Part shown: piece by piece, positions 40,426 through 50,735 of the stretch
How positions within the stretch are numbered: position 1 is the stretch's first letter
How the letters are laid out: every line of letters begins with the position of its first letter
Origin: Pseudooceanicola sp.
GTDB taxonomy: Bacteria; Pseudomonadota; Alphaproteobacteria; Rhodobacterales; Rhodobacteraceae
Assembly (NCBI RefSeq): GCF_029213205.1
Contig: NZ_JARGNH010000008.1
Coordinates: 66,046-130,045, forward strand
Length of the DNA: 64,000 bases
Direction: 5' to 3'
Position numbers and translations under genes: made by a program
The notes under the pieces: model-generated
Seen by the model: the letters and a program-made list of their open reading frames with translations, nothing else
What the model was told of the DNA's origin: nothing
Database searches by the model: none

Positions 40426-41841
40426 ATGGATATGGCTGTGACGCGGATGGCTTTGGTGAGATCGGGAATTCGGACCACGCTGCTGTGTCTGGCGCTGGCA
40501 CAGCCCGCCCTGGCCCAAGACGGCGCGGTGCGCACCAAACAATATGACGATGGCGGCGTCTATGAGGGCACCTTCAAGGACGGGCTGCAGCATGGCACCG
40601 GCACCTACCGGTTGCCGAATGGCTATGAATACACCGGCGCGTGGGTCGAGGGCGAAATTCGCGGCCGCGGCGTCGCCCGCTTCCCCAATGGCTCGGTCTA
40701 TGAAGGCGAATTCGCCAAGGGCAAGCCGCATGGCATCGGCAAGATCGTCTTTTCCGATGGCGGCACCTATGAGGGCGAATGGTCCGAAGGCAAGATCATG
40801 GGCCAGGGCCTGGCCAATTACGCCAATGGCGTGCGCTACGAGGGCGGCTTTCGCAACGCCATGCACCATGGCCGTGGCCGGATGGAAAGCCCGGGCGGCT
40901 ATGTCTATGACGGCGAATGGGTGAATGGCGTCAAGGAAGGCCGCGGCACCATCACCTATCCGGATGGCGCGATCTATGAGGGCGACATCGTGCGCGGCGC
41001 CCGCGAAGGCCAGGGCAGCCTGAAAATGCCTGACGGGCTGGTCTATGAAGGCACCTGGAAGGACGGCCAGATCAATGGTTCCGGCACCCTGACCCAGCCC
41101 AATGGCGATGTCTATGAGGGTGAATTGGTCGCTGGCCGCCGCGAGGGGCTGGGCAAGGTCACCTATGCCAATGGCGACATCTATGAGGGCGAGTTCAAGG
41201 GTGACCAGCGCCATGGCCAGGGCATCTTTAGCGGGGTCGACGGCTATAAATACGACGGCAATTGGGTGGCCGGGCGGATCGAGGGCGAGGGCCGCGTCGT
41301 CTATCCCGACGGTTCGGTCTATGTCGGACAATTCCGCGGCGATCTGGCCGATGGCAGCGGCAAGATCACCTATCCCGACGGCGCCACCTATGAGGGCGAA
41401 TGGCGCGATGGGGTGATCGAGGGCAAGGGCATCGCCACCTATCCCAACGGGCTGATCTATGACGGCGAATTCAAGAACGCCAAGAACGACGGCTTTGGGG
41501 TGATGACCTATCCCGACGGCTATCGCTACGAAGGCCATTGGAGTGCCGGACAACGTCAGGGCCAGGGCAAGGCGATCTATCCCGACGGCACCGTCTATGA
41601 GGGCGATTTCGAAGCCGGACAGCGCCATGGCACCGGCAAGATCGTGATGCCGGACGGGTTCAGCTATGCCGGCGACTGGAGAGATGGCGAAATCTCGGGC
41701 CAGGGCGTGGCGACCTATGCCAATGGCGATGTCTATGAGGGCGAATTCCGCGACGGACGCCGTCAGGGCAAGGGCACGATGCGCTATGCCTCCGGCGAGG
41801 TGGCCGATGGCAAATGGGAAAACGGCGCGCTGAGCAAGTGA
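40426..41841 (+). CDS. Secreted MORN-repeat protein
   Basis: 471 residues. A signal peptide (ALVRSGIRTTLLCLALAQPA, cleavage near ALAQ) is followed by 18 full 23-residue MORN repeats of the form VYEGEF-DG---G-G---YPDG, and a partial nineteenth. The repeats run without interruption to the C-terminus, giving a single long beta-solenoid. The DNA is therefore a degenerate 69-base tandem repeat. Starts at 40426, 40432 or 40447 are possible. Bacterial MORN proteins are poorly characterised. Confidence 0.88.
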   Translation: MDMAVTRMALVRSGIRTTLLCLALAQPALAQDGAVRTKQYDDGGVYEGTFKDGLQHGTGTYRLPNGYEYTGAWVEGEIRGRGVARFPNGSVYEGEFAKGKPHGIGKIVFSDGGTYEGEWSEGKIMGQGLANYANGVRYEGGFRNAMHHGRGRMESPGGYVYDGEWVNGVKEGRGTITYPDGAIYEGDIVRGAREGQGSLKMPDGLVYEGTWKDGQINGSGTLTQPNGDVYEGELVAGRREGLGKVTYANGDIYEGEFKGDQRHGQGIFSGVDGYKYDGNWVAGRIEGEGRVVYPDGSVYVGQFRGDLADGSGKITYPDGATYEGEWRDGVIEGKGIATYPNGLIYDGEFKNAKNDGFGVMTYPDGYRYEGHWSAGQRQGQGKAIYPDGTVYEGDFEAGQRHGTGKIVMPDGFSYAGDWRDGEISGQGVATYANGDVYEGEFRDGRRQGKGTMRYASGEVADGKWENGALSK

Positions 41842-41891
41842 TCCGGCACCGCCACACGGCGCGCCTGCGGCGCATTGCTGGGCTGATTTTA

Positions 41892-41953
41892 GGGGGCGCT
41901 GCCCCCGCTGGCCTTGCAGGCCAGCCCCCCGGGATATTTTTGACCAGAGGAAG
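41892..41953 (+). repeat. Convergent-junction intergenic repeat, copy B
   Basis: Follows the MORN gene by 50 bases and faces proS. It starts GGGGGCGCTGCCCCC, has a diverged middle (GCTGGCC-TTGCA-GGCCAGC hairpin) and ends CCCCCCGGGATATTTTT then GACCAGAGGAAG. Confidence 0.75.
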
Positions 41954-42035
41954 ATCAGACGCGCCGAGGCGTCCGCCCGGCTTCTCCTGGTTTCAAATAT
42001 CTTCGGGGGGTGGCGTGGCCCGCGGCCGCGCCTGA

Positions 42036-42090
42036 GGGGGGCAGACAGCCCCCCTTCTCGTCTGAAGCAAAGGAAATGCGCCGCAGGCGC
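42036..42090 (-). terminator. Hairpins downstream of proS
   Basis: Strong stem GGGGGGC / GCCCCCC with loop AGACA (42036-42054), then ATGCGCCGCAGGCGC (about 42075-42089), which also occurs downstream of phnM. Together they probably end proS transcription on the minus strand. Confidence 0.5.
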
Positions 42091-42100
42091 TCCGTTCGGC

Positions 42101-43438
42101 TCAGAGCCCCGCGTAGATCGTCGCCAGCCTGGCGATCGCCTGGTCGGGCGGCAGTTCCTCGCTTTCGCCGGTCCGGCGCGAGGTCAGTTCAACCACGCCG
42201 TTTTTCAGCCCGCGCGGCCCGACCGTGATCCGCCAGGGCAGACCGATCAGATCCATCGTCGCGAATTTGCCCCCGGCGCGCTCTGACGTGTCATCATAAA
42301 GCGCCTCAAGCCCCAGGGCCGCGACGCTGTCATAAAGCGCGTCACAGGCGGCGTCGGCCGCAGCGTCGCCGGATTTCAGATTGACGATGCCGACATGGAA
42401 GGGCGTCACCCCTTCGGGCCAGATGATGCCCCTGTCGTCATGGCTGGCCTCGATGATCGCGCCCAGCAGGCGGCTGACACCGATGCCATGACTGCCCATA
42501 TGCACCGGTTGTTTCACCCCATCCTGCCCCTGCACCGTCGCCCCCATCGGTTCGGAATATTTGGTGCCGAAGTAAAAGATCTGCCCGACCTCGATACCGC
42601 GCGCCACCCGGCGACGCGCCTCGGGGACCTGGGCAAACAGGGCCTCGTCGTGGGTTTCGTCGGTGCGGGCATAGCGCGAGGTGAACTCCTCAAGCACCGC
42701 CTGGCATTGTTCGACGTTGTCGTAATCGATGTCACGGTCACCGAATTTCAGGTCGGTGATCTCGCTGTCGTAAAACACCTCGCTCTCGCCGGTGTCGGCG
42801 AGAACCAGGAATTCATGGGTGTCATCTCCGCCGATGGGCCCCGAGTCGGCGCGCATCGGGATCGCTTGCAGGCCCATCCGCTCGTAGGTGCGCAGGTAGC
42901 TGACCAGGTGGCGGTTGTAGGCGTGCAGCGCGTCCTCTTTGGTCAGGTCGAAATTGTAGCCGTCCTTCATCAGGAATTCACGGCCCCGCATCACCCCGAA
43001 GCGCGGGCGCACCTCGTCGCGGAACTTCCACTGGATGTGATACAGCGTCAGCGGCAGATCCTTGTAGCTTCCGACATGGCTGCGGAAGATGTCGGTGATC
43101 ATTTCCTCGTTGGTGGGGCCATACAGCATGTCGCGGTCATGGCGGTCGCGGACGCGCAGCATTTCCGGGCCATAGGCGTCATACCGCCCGCTTTCGCGCC
43201 ACAGATCCGCCGGTTGCAGGGTCGGCATCAGCAGCGGGATATGTCCGGCGCGCTGCTGTTCCTCATGCACGATCTGTTCGATCCGACGCAGCACCTTGTA
43301 GCCCAGCGGCAGCCAGGAATAGATCCCCGCCGCCTGTTGCTTGATCATCCCGGCGCGCAGCATCAGCCGGTGACTGACGATCTGCGCCTCGGCGGGGGTT
43401 TCCTTGAGAACCGGCAGGAAATATCGGGACAAGCGCAT
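42101..43438 (-). CDS. proS: Prolyl-tRNA synthetase (short, bacterial type without insertion domain)
   Basis: Charges tRNA-Pro. 445 residues beginning [20 protein letters not shown]. Class II motifs: the motif 2 region [19 protein letters not shown] and the GSHGIGVSR region of motif 3. The roughly 180-residue editing insertion of E. coli ProRS is missing, as usual in alphaproteobacteria. An upstream in-frame extension to 43612 is not supported. Confidence 0.95.
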   Translation of the reverse strand: MRLSRYFLPVLKETPAEAQIVSHRLMLRAGMIKQQAAGIYSWLPLGYKVLRRIEQIVHEEQQRAGHIPLLMPTLQPADLWRESGRYDAYGPEMLRVRDRHDRDMLYGPTNEEMITDIFRSHVGSYKDLPLTLYHIQWKFRDEVRPRFGVMRGREFLMKDGYNFDLTKEDALHAYNRHLVSYLRTYERMGLQAIPMRADSGPIGGDDTHEFLVLADTGESEVFYDSEITDLKFGDRDIDYDNVEQCQAVLEEFTSRYARTDETHDEALFAQVPEARRRVARGIEVGQIFYFGTKYSEPMGATVQGQDGVKQPVHMGSHGIGVSRLLGAIIEASHDDRGIIWPEGVTPFHVGIVNLKSGDAAADAACDALYDSVAALGLEALYDDTSERAGGKFATMDLIGLPWRITVGPRGLKNGVVELTSRRTGESEELPPDQAIARLATIYAGL

Positions 43439-43723
43439 CTGGGACCTACGGAATGAGAGTGTGGGAAGAGAATGAACTTTCGGCGGTTTAGGCCAAAGCC
43501 AACCGTCAGGCAATCGCGCGTGTTGCAAATCGCGGCGTGATCGGCCCGTGGCACCCGGACCGCTGCAGCCGGTCAGCCTGGCAAGCCACCTGCGGGGTCC
43601 GCGCCGTCGCACCCGGGGGGGTCAGACGCTCCGGATCAGGCGTTCAACCTGCCGTCGCATGGCCAAGGGGGTTGAATTCGGCGGCCCCTGAGGTGAGATA
43701 GGCCGCAACGCGAAAGGTGTATC
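43439..43723. other. Divergent intergenic region, proS / AI-2E permease
   Basis: 285 bases between divergent starts. I see no gene and no strong operator; promoters for both directions must be here, but none is clear enough to call. Confidence 0.6.
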
Positions 43724-44800
43724 ATGGCGCTGCCGGTCCGAGACCAAATGAAATACTGGGGCATCGCCGCGGCGGTGTTCATGGCCATGCTCTGGTGGCT
43801 GGGCGATGTGATCCTGCCCTTCGTCCTGGGCGGCGCGGTGGCCTATTTCCTTGATCCGGTGGCGGATCGGTTGCAGCGCGCCGGGTTGAGCCGGGCGGCC
43901 GCGACCGCCGCGATCACCATCGCCGCCTTGGTGGTCTTTGTCATCATGGCACTGCTGGTGGTGCCGACCCTGATCAATCAATCCCTGGCCCTGGTCGACA
44001 CCGCGCCGCAATTGTTCCGTAACCTGCAGGCGTTTCTGACCGAGAAATTCCCGCAATTGCTGGATGAGGGATCGACCCTGCGGCAATCGCTGATCGCGGT
44101 GGGCGAGACGATCCGCGACAAGGGTGGTGAATTGCTGAACACCGCGCTGTCCTCGGCGGTGACGCTGCTGAATGTGGTGATGCTGCTGGTCATCGTGCCG
44201 GTGGTGGCCTTTTACCTGCTCTATGACTGGGACCGGATGGTGGCGCGGATCGATGAATTGTTGCCGCGCGATCATGCGCCGGTGATCCGGCAATTGGCCC
44301 AAGAGATCGACCAAACCCTGGCCAGCTTTATCCGCGGCATGGGCACCGTCTGTCTGATCCTGGGCACCTATTACGCCATTGCGTTGATGCTGGTCGGGTT
44401 GCAATTCGGGCTGGTGATCGGGGCGCTGGCCGGGCTGATCACCTTTATTCCCTATGTCGGCGCCCTGTTTGGCGGCGCCCTGGCAATCGGGCTGGCATTG
44501 TTCCAGTTCTGGGGCGACTGGCTGTCGATCGGATTGGTCGCGGGTATCTTTGTTCTTGGCCAGGTGATCGAAGGCAATGTCCTGACCCCAAATCTGGTCG
44601 GCAACAGCGTCGGGCTGCACCCGGTCTGGCTGATCTTTGCGCTGTCGGTGTTCGGTTCGCTGTTCGGCTTTGTCGGGATGCTGGTGGCGGTGCCGGTGGC
44701 GGCCTCGCTGGGGGTGATCACCCGCTTTGTCCTGGACCACTACAAGGGCAGCCGCCTCTATCACGGCCTCGACGACCCGCCCGGGCCTGACGACCTTTGA
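43724..44800 (+). CDS. AI-2E family transporter (PerM/YdiK type)
   Basis: An inner-membrane protein of 358 residues with about eight helices. The conserved region LIVGALAGLITFIPYVGALFG-like (GLVIGALAGLITFIPYVGAL) and HPVWLIFALSVFGSLFGFVG identify the family. Despite its name, most members have not been shown to export autoinducer-2; ion or general export roles are possible. It lies 50 bases before hdaA and probably shares its transcript. Confidence 0.87.
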   Translation: MALPVRDQMKYWGIAAAVFMAMLWWLGDVILPFVLGGAVAYFLDPVADRLQRAGLSRAAATAAITIAALVVFVIMALLVVPTLINQSLALVDTAPQLFRNLQAFLTEKFPQLLDEGSTLRQSLIAVGETIRDKGGELLNTALSSAVTLLNVVMLLVIVPVVAFYLLYDWDRMVARIDELLPRDHAPVIRQLAQEIDQTLASFIRGMGTVCLILGTYYAIALMLVGLQFGLVIGALAGLITFIPYVGALFGGALAIGLALFQFWGDWLSIGLVAGIFVLGQVIEGNVLTPNLVGNSVGLHPVWLIFALSVFGSLFGFVGMLVAVPVAASLGVITRFVLDHYKGSRLYHGLDDPPGPDDL

Positions 44801-44850
44801 GCAGAGCGCGCTGTGAGACGACCGGCACGCGAATGACCGGCACAAGAACA

Positions 44851-45531
44851 ATGAGCCAGCTGAGCTTTGACCTGCCCGCGATTGCGGCGCTCGGGCGCGA
44901 GGATTTCTTTGCCTCGCCCGCCAATGCCGTGGCGCTGGGAATGATCGACCTCTGGCCGGACTGGCCGGATCGCCGGTTGCTGATCGTCGGCCCCAGGGGC
45001 GCGGGCAAGACCCATCTGGCGCATGTCTGGGCATCACGCTCGGCGGCCCGGATCGTCGCGGCGGAAACGCTTGACGAGCACGACATTGCCGAACTGGTCT
45101 CAGGCCATCTGGTGGTCGAGAATGTCGATGCGATTGCCGGGACGGCCGCGGCAGAACAGGCGCTGTTTCATCTGCACAACCTGCTGCTGGCCGAAGGCCG
45201 GTCGCTGCTGTTGACGGCGCGCAGGCCGCCGATGTTTTGGCCGCTGACCCTGCCCGACCTGGCCAGCCGGATGCAGGCCTGCCACCTGGCCGAGATCGCC
45301 GCCCCGGACGACCTGCTGCTGGCCTTTGTTCTGGGCAAGCTGTTCTCGGATCGCCAGATCGTGCCCGACGCCGCGGTGATCCCCTATCTGCTGCGCCGGA
45401 TCGACCGGTCCTTTGCCGCCGCCAATGCCGCGGTGGATGCCATTGATGCCCTCGCCCTGAGCGAGGGCCGCGATGTGTCGCGGGCGGTGGCGGCCCGGGT
45501 GCTGGATGATCTGGAAAGCCTGGCCGACTGA
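44851..45531 (+). CDS. hdaA: DnaA-like ATPase HdaA (regulatory inactivation of DnaA)
   Basis: 226 residues resembling the ATPase part of DnaA without the DNA-binding domain. It begins MSQLSFDLPAIAALGREDFF and has Walker A GPRGAGKT followed by HLAHVW. HdaA promotes ATP hydrolysis by DnaA with the sliding clamp; the QLSFDL segment at the N-terminus fits a clamp-binding peptide. Earlier ATGs (44797, 44833) lack a better ribosome site. Forms a run with ppk and ppx. Confidence 0.85.
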   Translation: MSQLSFDLPAIAALGREDFFASPANAVALGMIDLWPDWPDRRLLIVGPRGAGKTHLAHVWASRSAARIVAAETLDEHDIAELVSGHLVVENVDAIAGTAAAEQALFHLHNLLLAEGRSLLLTARRPPMFWPLTLPDLASRMQACHLAEIAAPDDLLLAFVLGKLFSDRQIVPDAAVIPYLLRRIDRSFAAANAAVDAIDALALSEGRDVSRAVAARVLDDLESLAD

Positions 45532-45546
45532 GCGTAGACTGTCGCG

Positions 45547-47823
45547 ATGCCCAAACGTCATCAAACCGTCACATCCGCCGACGACAAGACCCCCATGACC
45601 GAAGCCGATTTCCTGAATTTCGACGGGCCGCAGCCCTGCCCGATGCCCGATCTGGACATCACCAGCCCGGCCCGGTTCCACAATCGCGAACTCAGCTGGC
45701 TGGGCTTCAACTGGCGGGTGCTCGAAGAGGCGGAAAACCTCGATGTGCCGCTGCTGGAACGGCTGCGGTTTCTGTCGATCAGCGCCACCAACCTGGACGA
45801 ATTCTATACCGTGCGCGTCGCCGGCCTGCGCGCATTGGCCAGAGAGGGCAACACCAGCCCGGCCATCGACGGGCTGACCCCGGCAGCGCAATTGCTGCTG
45901 ATCAACGAGGATGCGCGCAAATTGATGGCGCATCAGCAGGTCGTCTTTGCCACCCTGCGCGACGAGATGCGGGCGGCCGGGCTCTCGATCCTGTCGCGCA
46001 GGGAATTGACCGACGCCGACCGCGGCTATCTCGGCGAGGTGTTTCTGAACAAGGTGTTCCCGGTGCTGTCGCCGCTGGCCATCGACCCGGCGCATCCGTT
46101 TCCCTTTATCCCGAACATGGGCTTTTCCTTGGCGCTGACACTGGAGCGCAAGCGCGACCGGCGCAGCCTGCAGGCCCTGCTGCCGATCCCGCATCAGATC
46201 GACCGCTTTGTGCCGCTGCCCTCGCCCCGCGGCCAACACCGGTTTCTGCCGCTGGAAGAGCTGTTGCTGCTGCATATCGACCGGCTGTTCCCTGGCTATC
46301 GCGCGGTCGGCACCTGCACCTTCCGGGTGCTGCGCGACAGCGATCTGGAGGTCGAGGAAGAGGCCGAGGACCTGGTGCGCGAATTCGAGACCGCGCTGAA
46401 ACGCCGTCGTCGCGGCGAGGTGGTGCGGCTGAAAATCTCGGCCCGCGCCCCTACCGAGCTGAAACGGGTGATCGAACAGGAATTGCAGGTGCGTGGCGAC
46501 GAGGTGATCGAGGTCGACGGCATCATTGGCATCTCGGCGCTCTCCGAACTGGTGATCGACGCGCGGCCCGACCTGCTCTGGCCGCAATTCACCCCGCGGG
46601 TTCCCGAGCGGGTGCAGGACCACGACGGCGACATGTTTGCGGCGATCCGCCAGAAGGACATGCTTCTGCATCACCCATACGAGACCTTTGACATGGTCGT
46701 CCGCTTCCTGCACCAGGCCGCGCACGATCCCGATGTGGTGGCGATCAAGCAGACGCTCTATCGCACATCCAAGAATTCGCCCATCGTCGAGGCGCTGTGC
46801 GAGGCGGCGGAAGAGGGCAAATCGGTCACCGCGCTGGTCGAGCTCAAGGCGCGGTTCGACGAAGCCGCCAATATCCACCAATCGCGCCGGCTGGAACGCT
46901 CAGGCGCGCATGTGGTCTATGGCTTTGTCGATTGGAAGACCCATGCCAAGATCAGCACCGTGGTGCGCCGCGAGGGCGACAACCTGGTCACCTACACTCA
47001 TTTCGGCACCGGCAATTACCACCCGATCACGGCGCGGATTTACACCGACCTCAGCTTTTTCACCTGCGATGTCACTCTCGGGCGCGACGCCACCAAGGTG
47101 TTCAACTACCTCTCTGGCTATGCCCTGCCAGAGCGGCTGGACAAGTTGTCGATCTCACCACATTGGATGAAGACCGACCTGATCGCCCGGATCGAGGCCG
47201 AGGCGGATCATGCCCACGCCGGTCGTCCGGCGCGGATCTGGGCCAAGATGAATTCGCTGATCGAACCCGAGGTGATCGACGCGCTCTACGCAGCCAGCGC
47301 CGCCGGGGTGAAAATCGACCTGGTGATCCGCGGCATCTGCGGGCTGCGCCCCGGCATCGCCGGACTCTCTGACAATATCCGGGTGAAATCGATCATCGGG
47401 CGGTTTCTGGAACATTCCCGGATTGTCTGTTTCGGCAATGGCCACGGGCTGCCACATGACGAGGCCACGGTGTTCATCTCTTCGGCCGACTGGATGAGCC
47501 GCAACCTGAACCGGCGGGTCGAAACCCTGGTGCAGATCGAAAATCCAACGGTCAAGGCGCAGATCGTGCGTCAGATCATGGCCGCCAATCTGGCTGACGT
47601 CGTGCAAAGCTGGGTGATGCAGCCAGATGGCCAATTCCGCCGCGCCAGGCGCCCTGCCGTCGGCACCCCGTTCAACTGCCACCAGTTTTTCATGGACAAT
47701 CCGTCACTCTCCGGGCGCGGCTCTGCCGGGGCCGCCGATGTGCCGGAACTGACCCATGCGGCGACTCCTGGCCTGGCCCGGCCCAGTGCGGATGTTGACG
47801 TCCCCGCCAGCCGCCGCCCATAA
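45547..47823 (+). CDS. ppk: Polyphosphate kinase 1
   Basis: Makes inorganic polyphosphate from ATP, reversibly. 758 residues with the four PPK1 domains: N domain around [16 protein letters not shown], the head domain, and catalytic domains with [17 protein letters not shown] and the autophosphorylated His in the [15 protein letters not shown]-region architecture. ATG 45595 is an alternative start. ppx follows directly, so synthesis and breakdown enzymes are encoded together. Confidence 0.95.
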   Translation: MPKRHQTVTSADDKTPMTEADFLNFDGPQPCPMPDLDITSPARFHNRELSWLGFNWRVLEEAENLDVPLLERLRFLSISATNLDEFYTVRVAGLRALAREGNTSPAIDGLTPAAQLLLINEDARKLMAHQQVVFATLRDEMRAAGLSILSRRELTDADRGYLGEVFLNKVFPVLSPLAIDPAHPFPFIPNMGFSLALTLERKRDRRSLQALLPIPHQIDRFVPLPSPRGQHRFLPLEELLLLHIDRLFPGYRAVGTCTFRVLRDSDLEVEEEAEDLVREFETALKRRRRGEVVRLKISARAPTELKRVIEQELQVRGDEVIEVDGIIGISALSELVIDARPDLLWPQFTPRVPERVQDHDGDMFAAIRQKDMLLHHPYETFDMVVRFLHQAAHDPDVVAIKQTLYRTSKNSPIVEALCEAAEEGKSVTALVELKARFDEAANIHQSRRLERSGAHVVYGFVDWKTHAKISTVVRREGDNLVTYTHFGTGNYHPITARIYTDLSFFTCDVTLGRDATKVFNYLSGYALPERLDKLSISPHWMKTDLIARIEAEADHAHAGRPARIWAKMNSLIEPEVIDALYAASAAGVKIDLVIRGICGLRPGIAGLSDNIRVKSIIGRFLEHSRIVCFGNGHGLPHDEATVFISSADWMSRNLNRRVETLVQIENPTVKAQIVRQIMAANLADVVQSWVMQPDGQFRRARRPAVGTPFNCHQFFMDNPSLSGRGSAGAADVPELTHAATPGLARPSADVDVPASRRP

Positions 47824-47854
47824 AGGCGCGACGCCGGCAAGCGAATCGGAAGAC

Positions 47855-49399
47855 ATGGACGCAGCGAACGATGCCTCGCCGCCTGACTGGGGGCCTTTTG
47901 GCCGCCCCCTTTTCGATGACCCCGAAACCCGGGCGCTGAGCCGTGTCGGCGTGGTCGATGTCGGATCGAACTCGGTCCGACTGGTGGTGTTTGATGGCGC
48001 CGCCCGCAGCCCCGCCTATTTCTACAATGAAAAGATCATGTGCGCCCTTGGCGCCGGTCTGTCCGAAACCGGGCGGCTGAACCCCGAGGGGCGCAAACGC
48101 GCGCTGGCGGCAATCCACCGGTTCCAGCTGTTGGCGCATGGGATGCGGGCGACACCGCTGACCGCCGTCGCCACCGCCGCGATGCGCGAGGCCAGCGATG
48201 GCGCCGATTTCATTGCCGAAGCCGAGCGCCTGACCGGATTGAATATCCACATCATCGACGGGACGGAAGAGGCGCGGCTCTCGGCCCAGGGGGTGCTGCT
48301 TGGCTGGCCCGGCTCCTATGGCTTGGTCTGCGATATCGGCGGGTCTTCGATGGAGCTGGCCGAGATTGCCGGCGGCACTGTCGGGCGCTGCGTGACCTCG
48401 CCGCTGGGGCCGCTGAAGCTGGCCGATGTCAAAGGCGGGCGCAAGGGACGGCGTGGATTTATCAAGGCCGAGGTCGGCAAGCTCAAATGTGAAATGGGTG
48501 AACAACGCAACCGGCTGTTCCTGGTCGGCGGGTCCTGGCGGGCGATTGCCCGGATCGACATGGACCGGCGCGGCTATCCGCTGCACGTGCTGCACGAGTA
48601 TCGAATGACCGCGAAAGCGATCCGCGAGACCGCCGATTACATCCAGAAACAAGACCCCGAGGTGCTGCGTGCCCGGTGCGGGGTGTCGCGCGATCGAATG
48701 GCGCTGGTGCCGATGGCCGCCGAGGTACTGGTCGAAATCGTGCGCGCCTTTCGCCCGCATGACATCGCGGTCAGCTCTTACGGGATCCGCGAAGGCATGC
48801 TCTATCAGCAAATGCCGCAGAACCTGCGCGACCGCGACCCGCTGATCGAGGCCTGCCGCTTTGCCGAACGCAAGGACGCCCGCCTGCCCGGCTTTGGCCG
48901 CACCGTTTATGAATTCTTGCTGCCGCTGTTCCGCTCGGCGAAACCGGAACAGCTGCGGCTGATCAAGGCCGCCTGCCTGCTGCATGACGTGACCTGGCGC
49001 GCCCATCCCGATTACCGGGCCGAGGTCTGTTTTGACAACGCCACCCGCGCCAATCTCGGCGGGTTGAAGCATTCCGAACGGATCTTTCTCGGCCTGGCAC
49101 TGCTGCACCGCTATCGCAACAAGCGCGAAGGCACCCATTTCGAAGACATGTATGACATGATCCCACCCGAGCAGCAGCTGCAGGCGGAAATCGTCGGCAA
49201 GGCGCTGCGCTTTGGCGCGATGCTCTGGCTGGACCGGGATGCCGACATCGGCGAGTTGAAATGGTTCCCCAAGAAAAAGCGCTTGGTGCTGAACCTGACC
49301 GAGGCCGCCTGGCCGCTGTTCGGAGAAGTCGCCGCAGCGCGGTTTGGCTCACTCGCCAGCGCGTTGGGTGCCGAAAGCGAAATCACGCTGCGGCGCTGA
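47855..49399 (+). CDS. ppx: Exopolyphosphatase / guanosine pentaphosphate phosphatase
   Basis: Removes phosphate from polyphosphate ends; may also act on pppGpp. 514 residues from MDAANDASPPD. ASKHA-fold motifs VVDVGSNSVRLVVFD, ATAAMREASDG and CDIGGSSMEL, then a C-terminal helical domain with LLHDVTWR. Upstream in-frame ATGs (47756, 47792) would overlap ppk; 47855 has GGAAG just before it. Confidence 0.93.
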   Translation: MDAANDASPPDWGPFGRPLFDDPETRALSRVGVVDVGSNSVRLVVFDGAARSPAYFYNEKIMCALGAGLSETGRLNPEGRKRALAAIHRFQLLAHGMRATPLTAVATAAMREASDGADFIAEAERLTGLNIHIIDGTEEARLSAQGVLLGWPGSYGLVCDIGGSSMELAEIAGGTVGRCVTSPLGPLKLADVKGGRKGRRGFIKAEVGKLKCEMGEQRNRLFLVGGSWRAIARIDMDRRGYPLHVLHEYRMTAKAIRETADYIQKQDPEVLRARCGVSRDRMALVPMAAEVLVEIVRAFRPHDIAVSSYGIREGMLYQQMPQNLRDRDPLIEACRFAERKDARLPGFGRTVYEFLLPLFRSAKPEQLRLIKAACLLHDVTWRAHPDYRAEVCFDNATRANLGGLKHSERIFLGLALLHRYRNKREGTHFEDMYDMIPPEQQLQAEIVGKALRFGAMLWLDRDADIGELKWFPKKKRLVLNLTEAAWPLFGEVAAARFGSLASALGAESEITLRR

Positions 49400-49429
49400 G
49401 CGGTTCCCCGGCCACCGCCGCAGCGCCGC

Positions 49430-49593
49430 CTAGCCCAGCAGCGCGTGGCCCAGCAGCGCCGAACTCACCCAGGCCCCAAGCCCCCGAGACGCATCTCGTT
49501 CATCAACAGCCGGTCGTCAAAGCCCCGTCCGCCGATGAACAACGACATGGTAAAGCCGATCCCGGCCAGACAGGCCAGAAGTGAGGTGTTTGG
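49430..49593 (-). pseudogene. nhaA: C-terminal remnant of a Na+/H+ antiporter gene (nhaA)
   Basis: Minus strand reads NTSLLACLAGIGFTMSLFIG and goes on to LMNEMRLGGL. With one G removed near 49480 it continues GAWVSSALLGHALLG and stop (49430-49432). GIGFTMSLFIG is the hallmark of the NhaA family C-terminal region. Only about 55 codons survive, with a frameshift and no upstream part. Confidence 0.7.
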
Positions 49594-49704
49594 TACACCT
49601 GGACGGAGAACCTCTGAACGCCGAATGCCATCGCGGTTTCTTCGAAACCGCAGCCGCCCAGGTCATTGATCCCGATATCGGCTACTATTCTTATGAAACG
49701 TGTT
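49594..49704. other. Unassigned short intergenic segment
   Basis: Between the nhaA remnant and the tRNA. One plus-strand frame reads HLDGEPLNAECHRGFFETAA and onward, which looks protein-like, but it has no family match I recognise, no ribosome site, and runs into the tRNA gene. Possibly a further gene remnant. Confidence 0.3.
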
Positions 49705-49790
49705 TGGTGCCCGCGGCCGGACTCGAACCGGCACGGCCATACGGCCGGGAGATTTTAAGTCTCATGTGTCTACCATTCCACCACGCGGGC
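49705..49790 (-). tRNA. tRNA-Leu (anticodon UAA)
   Basis: 86 bases on the minus strand, from GCCCGCGTGGTGGAATGG to GCGGGCACCA. The acceptor stem GCCCGCG / CGCGGGC pairs fully, the anticodon loop CTTAAAA gives UAA, a long variable arm (CCGGCCGTATGGCCG region) marks a class II tRNA, GGTTCGAGTCC is the T arm, and CCA is encoded. It reads UUA, a rare codon in this GC-rich genome. Confidence 0.95.
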
Positions 49791-49961
49791 AGGCCCGGTG
49801 AGCTTAGGCCATGGGGCGGCGGCGCGAAAGATGGCTGGCACAAAATTGGTGCGGAATTTGCGCACCTTTCCAAACCCGACCCAAAGAACCGGCCGCGCCT
49901 TGGGACCTGGTGCCGCAGGCTTTCAGCTTGACCTCGCATCGCTTTGGCTTAGCGTCGCGCC

Positions 49962-50708
49962 ATGTTTCCATTGCGCGATCATAACCCCTCTGGGCGGTTC
50001 CCCTTTGTCACCTATGCGATCATTGCGCTGAATGTCGCGGTGTTCGTGCTGACCATGCCGCAGACCGTCGACATGGCCAGCTTGCAGGCTTTCTATGGCG
50101 AATGGGCGATGATCCCGGCGCGGGTGTCTGCGGGCGAAGGCTATCAGACTCTGCTGACCTCGATGTTCCTGCATGGCGGCTTCATGCATCTGGCGGGCAA
50201 CATGTTGTTCCTGTGGATCTTTGGCGACAACCTGGAAGACGAGATGGGGCATCTGCCGTTCCTTGGCTTTTACCTTGCCGCTGGCCTCGGCGCGGCGCTG
50301 GTGCATTACTTGTCCGCAACCGGGTCACCGGTGCCGGTGGTCGGCGCCTCTGGCGCGATTGCCGGGGTGATGGGCGGGTATCTGTTGCTGTTCCCCAAGG
50401 CCCGGGTTGATATCCTGATCATCCTGATCGTGTTCTTCCGGGTCTTTCCGGTGCCCGCCTGGGTGATGCTGGGGCTGTGGTTCGGAATGCAATTGTTCAA
50501 TGGCGTCGGTTCGGATCCGACCAACGGCGGCGTCGCCTATTGGGCGCATGCCGGTGGCTTTCTGATCGGGCTGGGGCTGACCATCCCGCTGTTCCTGCGC
50601 CTCGGCGGTCCGGCCTTCTGGAGCCAGAATCATGGCCGCCCGCCGCATCCGGATGCGAAATATCCATTGTCACCGACCCGAATCCCAACCGTGCGCCGCC
50701 GCAAATAG
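49962..50708 (+). CDS. Rhomboid family intramembrane serine protease
   Basis: 248 residues, six helices. The catalytic Ser is in GASGAIAG, the catalytic His in WAHAGGFLIG, and HLAGNMLFLW supplies the His/Asn of the oxyanion site. Cleaves membrane-anchored substrates; the substrate is unknown. Begins MFPLRDHNPSGRFPFVTY, normal for the family. Confidence 0.93.
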   Translation: MFPLRDHNPSGRFPFVTYAIIALNVAVFVLTMPQTVDMASLQAFYGEWAMIPARVSAGEGYQTLLTSMFLHGGFMHLAGNMLFLWIFGDNLEDEMGHLPFLGFYLAAGLGAALVHYLSATGSPVPVVGASGAIAGVMGGYLLLFPKARVDILIILIVFFRVFPVPAWVMLGLWFGMQLFNGVGSDPTNGGVAYWAHAGGFLIGLGLTIPLFLRLGGPAFWSQNHGRPPHPDAKYPLSPTRIPTVRRRK

Positions 50709-50735
50709 CACCGCCATCGGCGGCCGCCCCGCCAG

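Noticed and set aside
40387-41628. 413-residue minus-strand frame opposite the MORN gene
   Set aside because: Arises from the regular 69-base repeat, which keeps an antisense frame open; no start signal and no family.
49562-49931. Integrase attachment site at tRNA-Leu
   Set aside because: No direct repeat of the tRNA 3' end and no integrase gene nearby.
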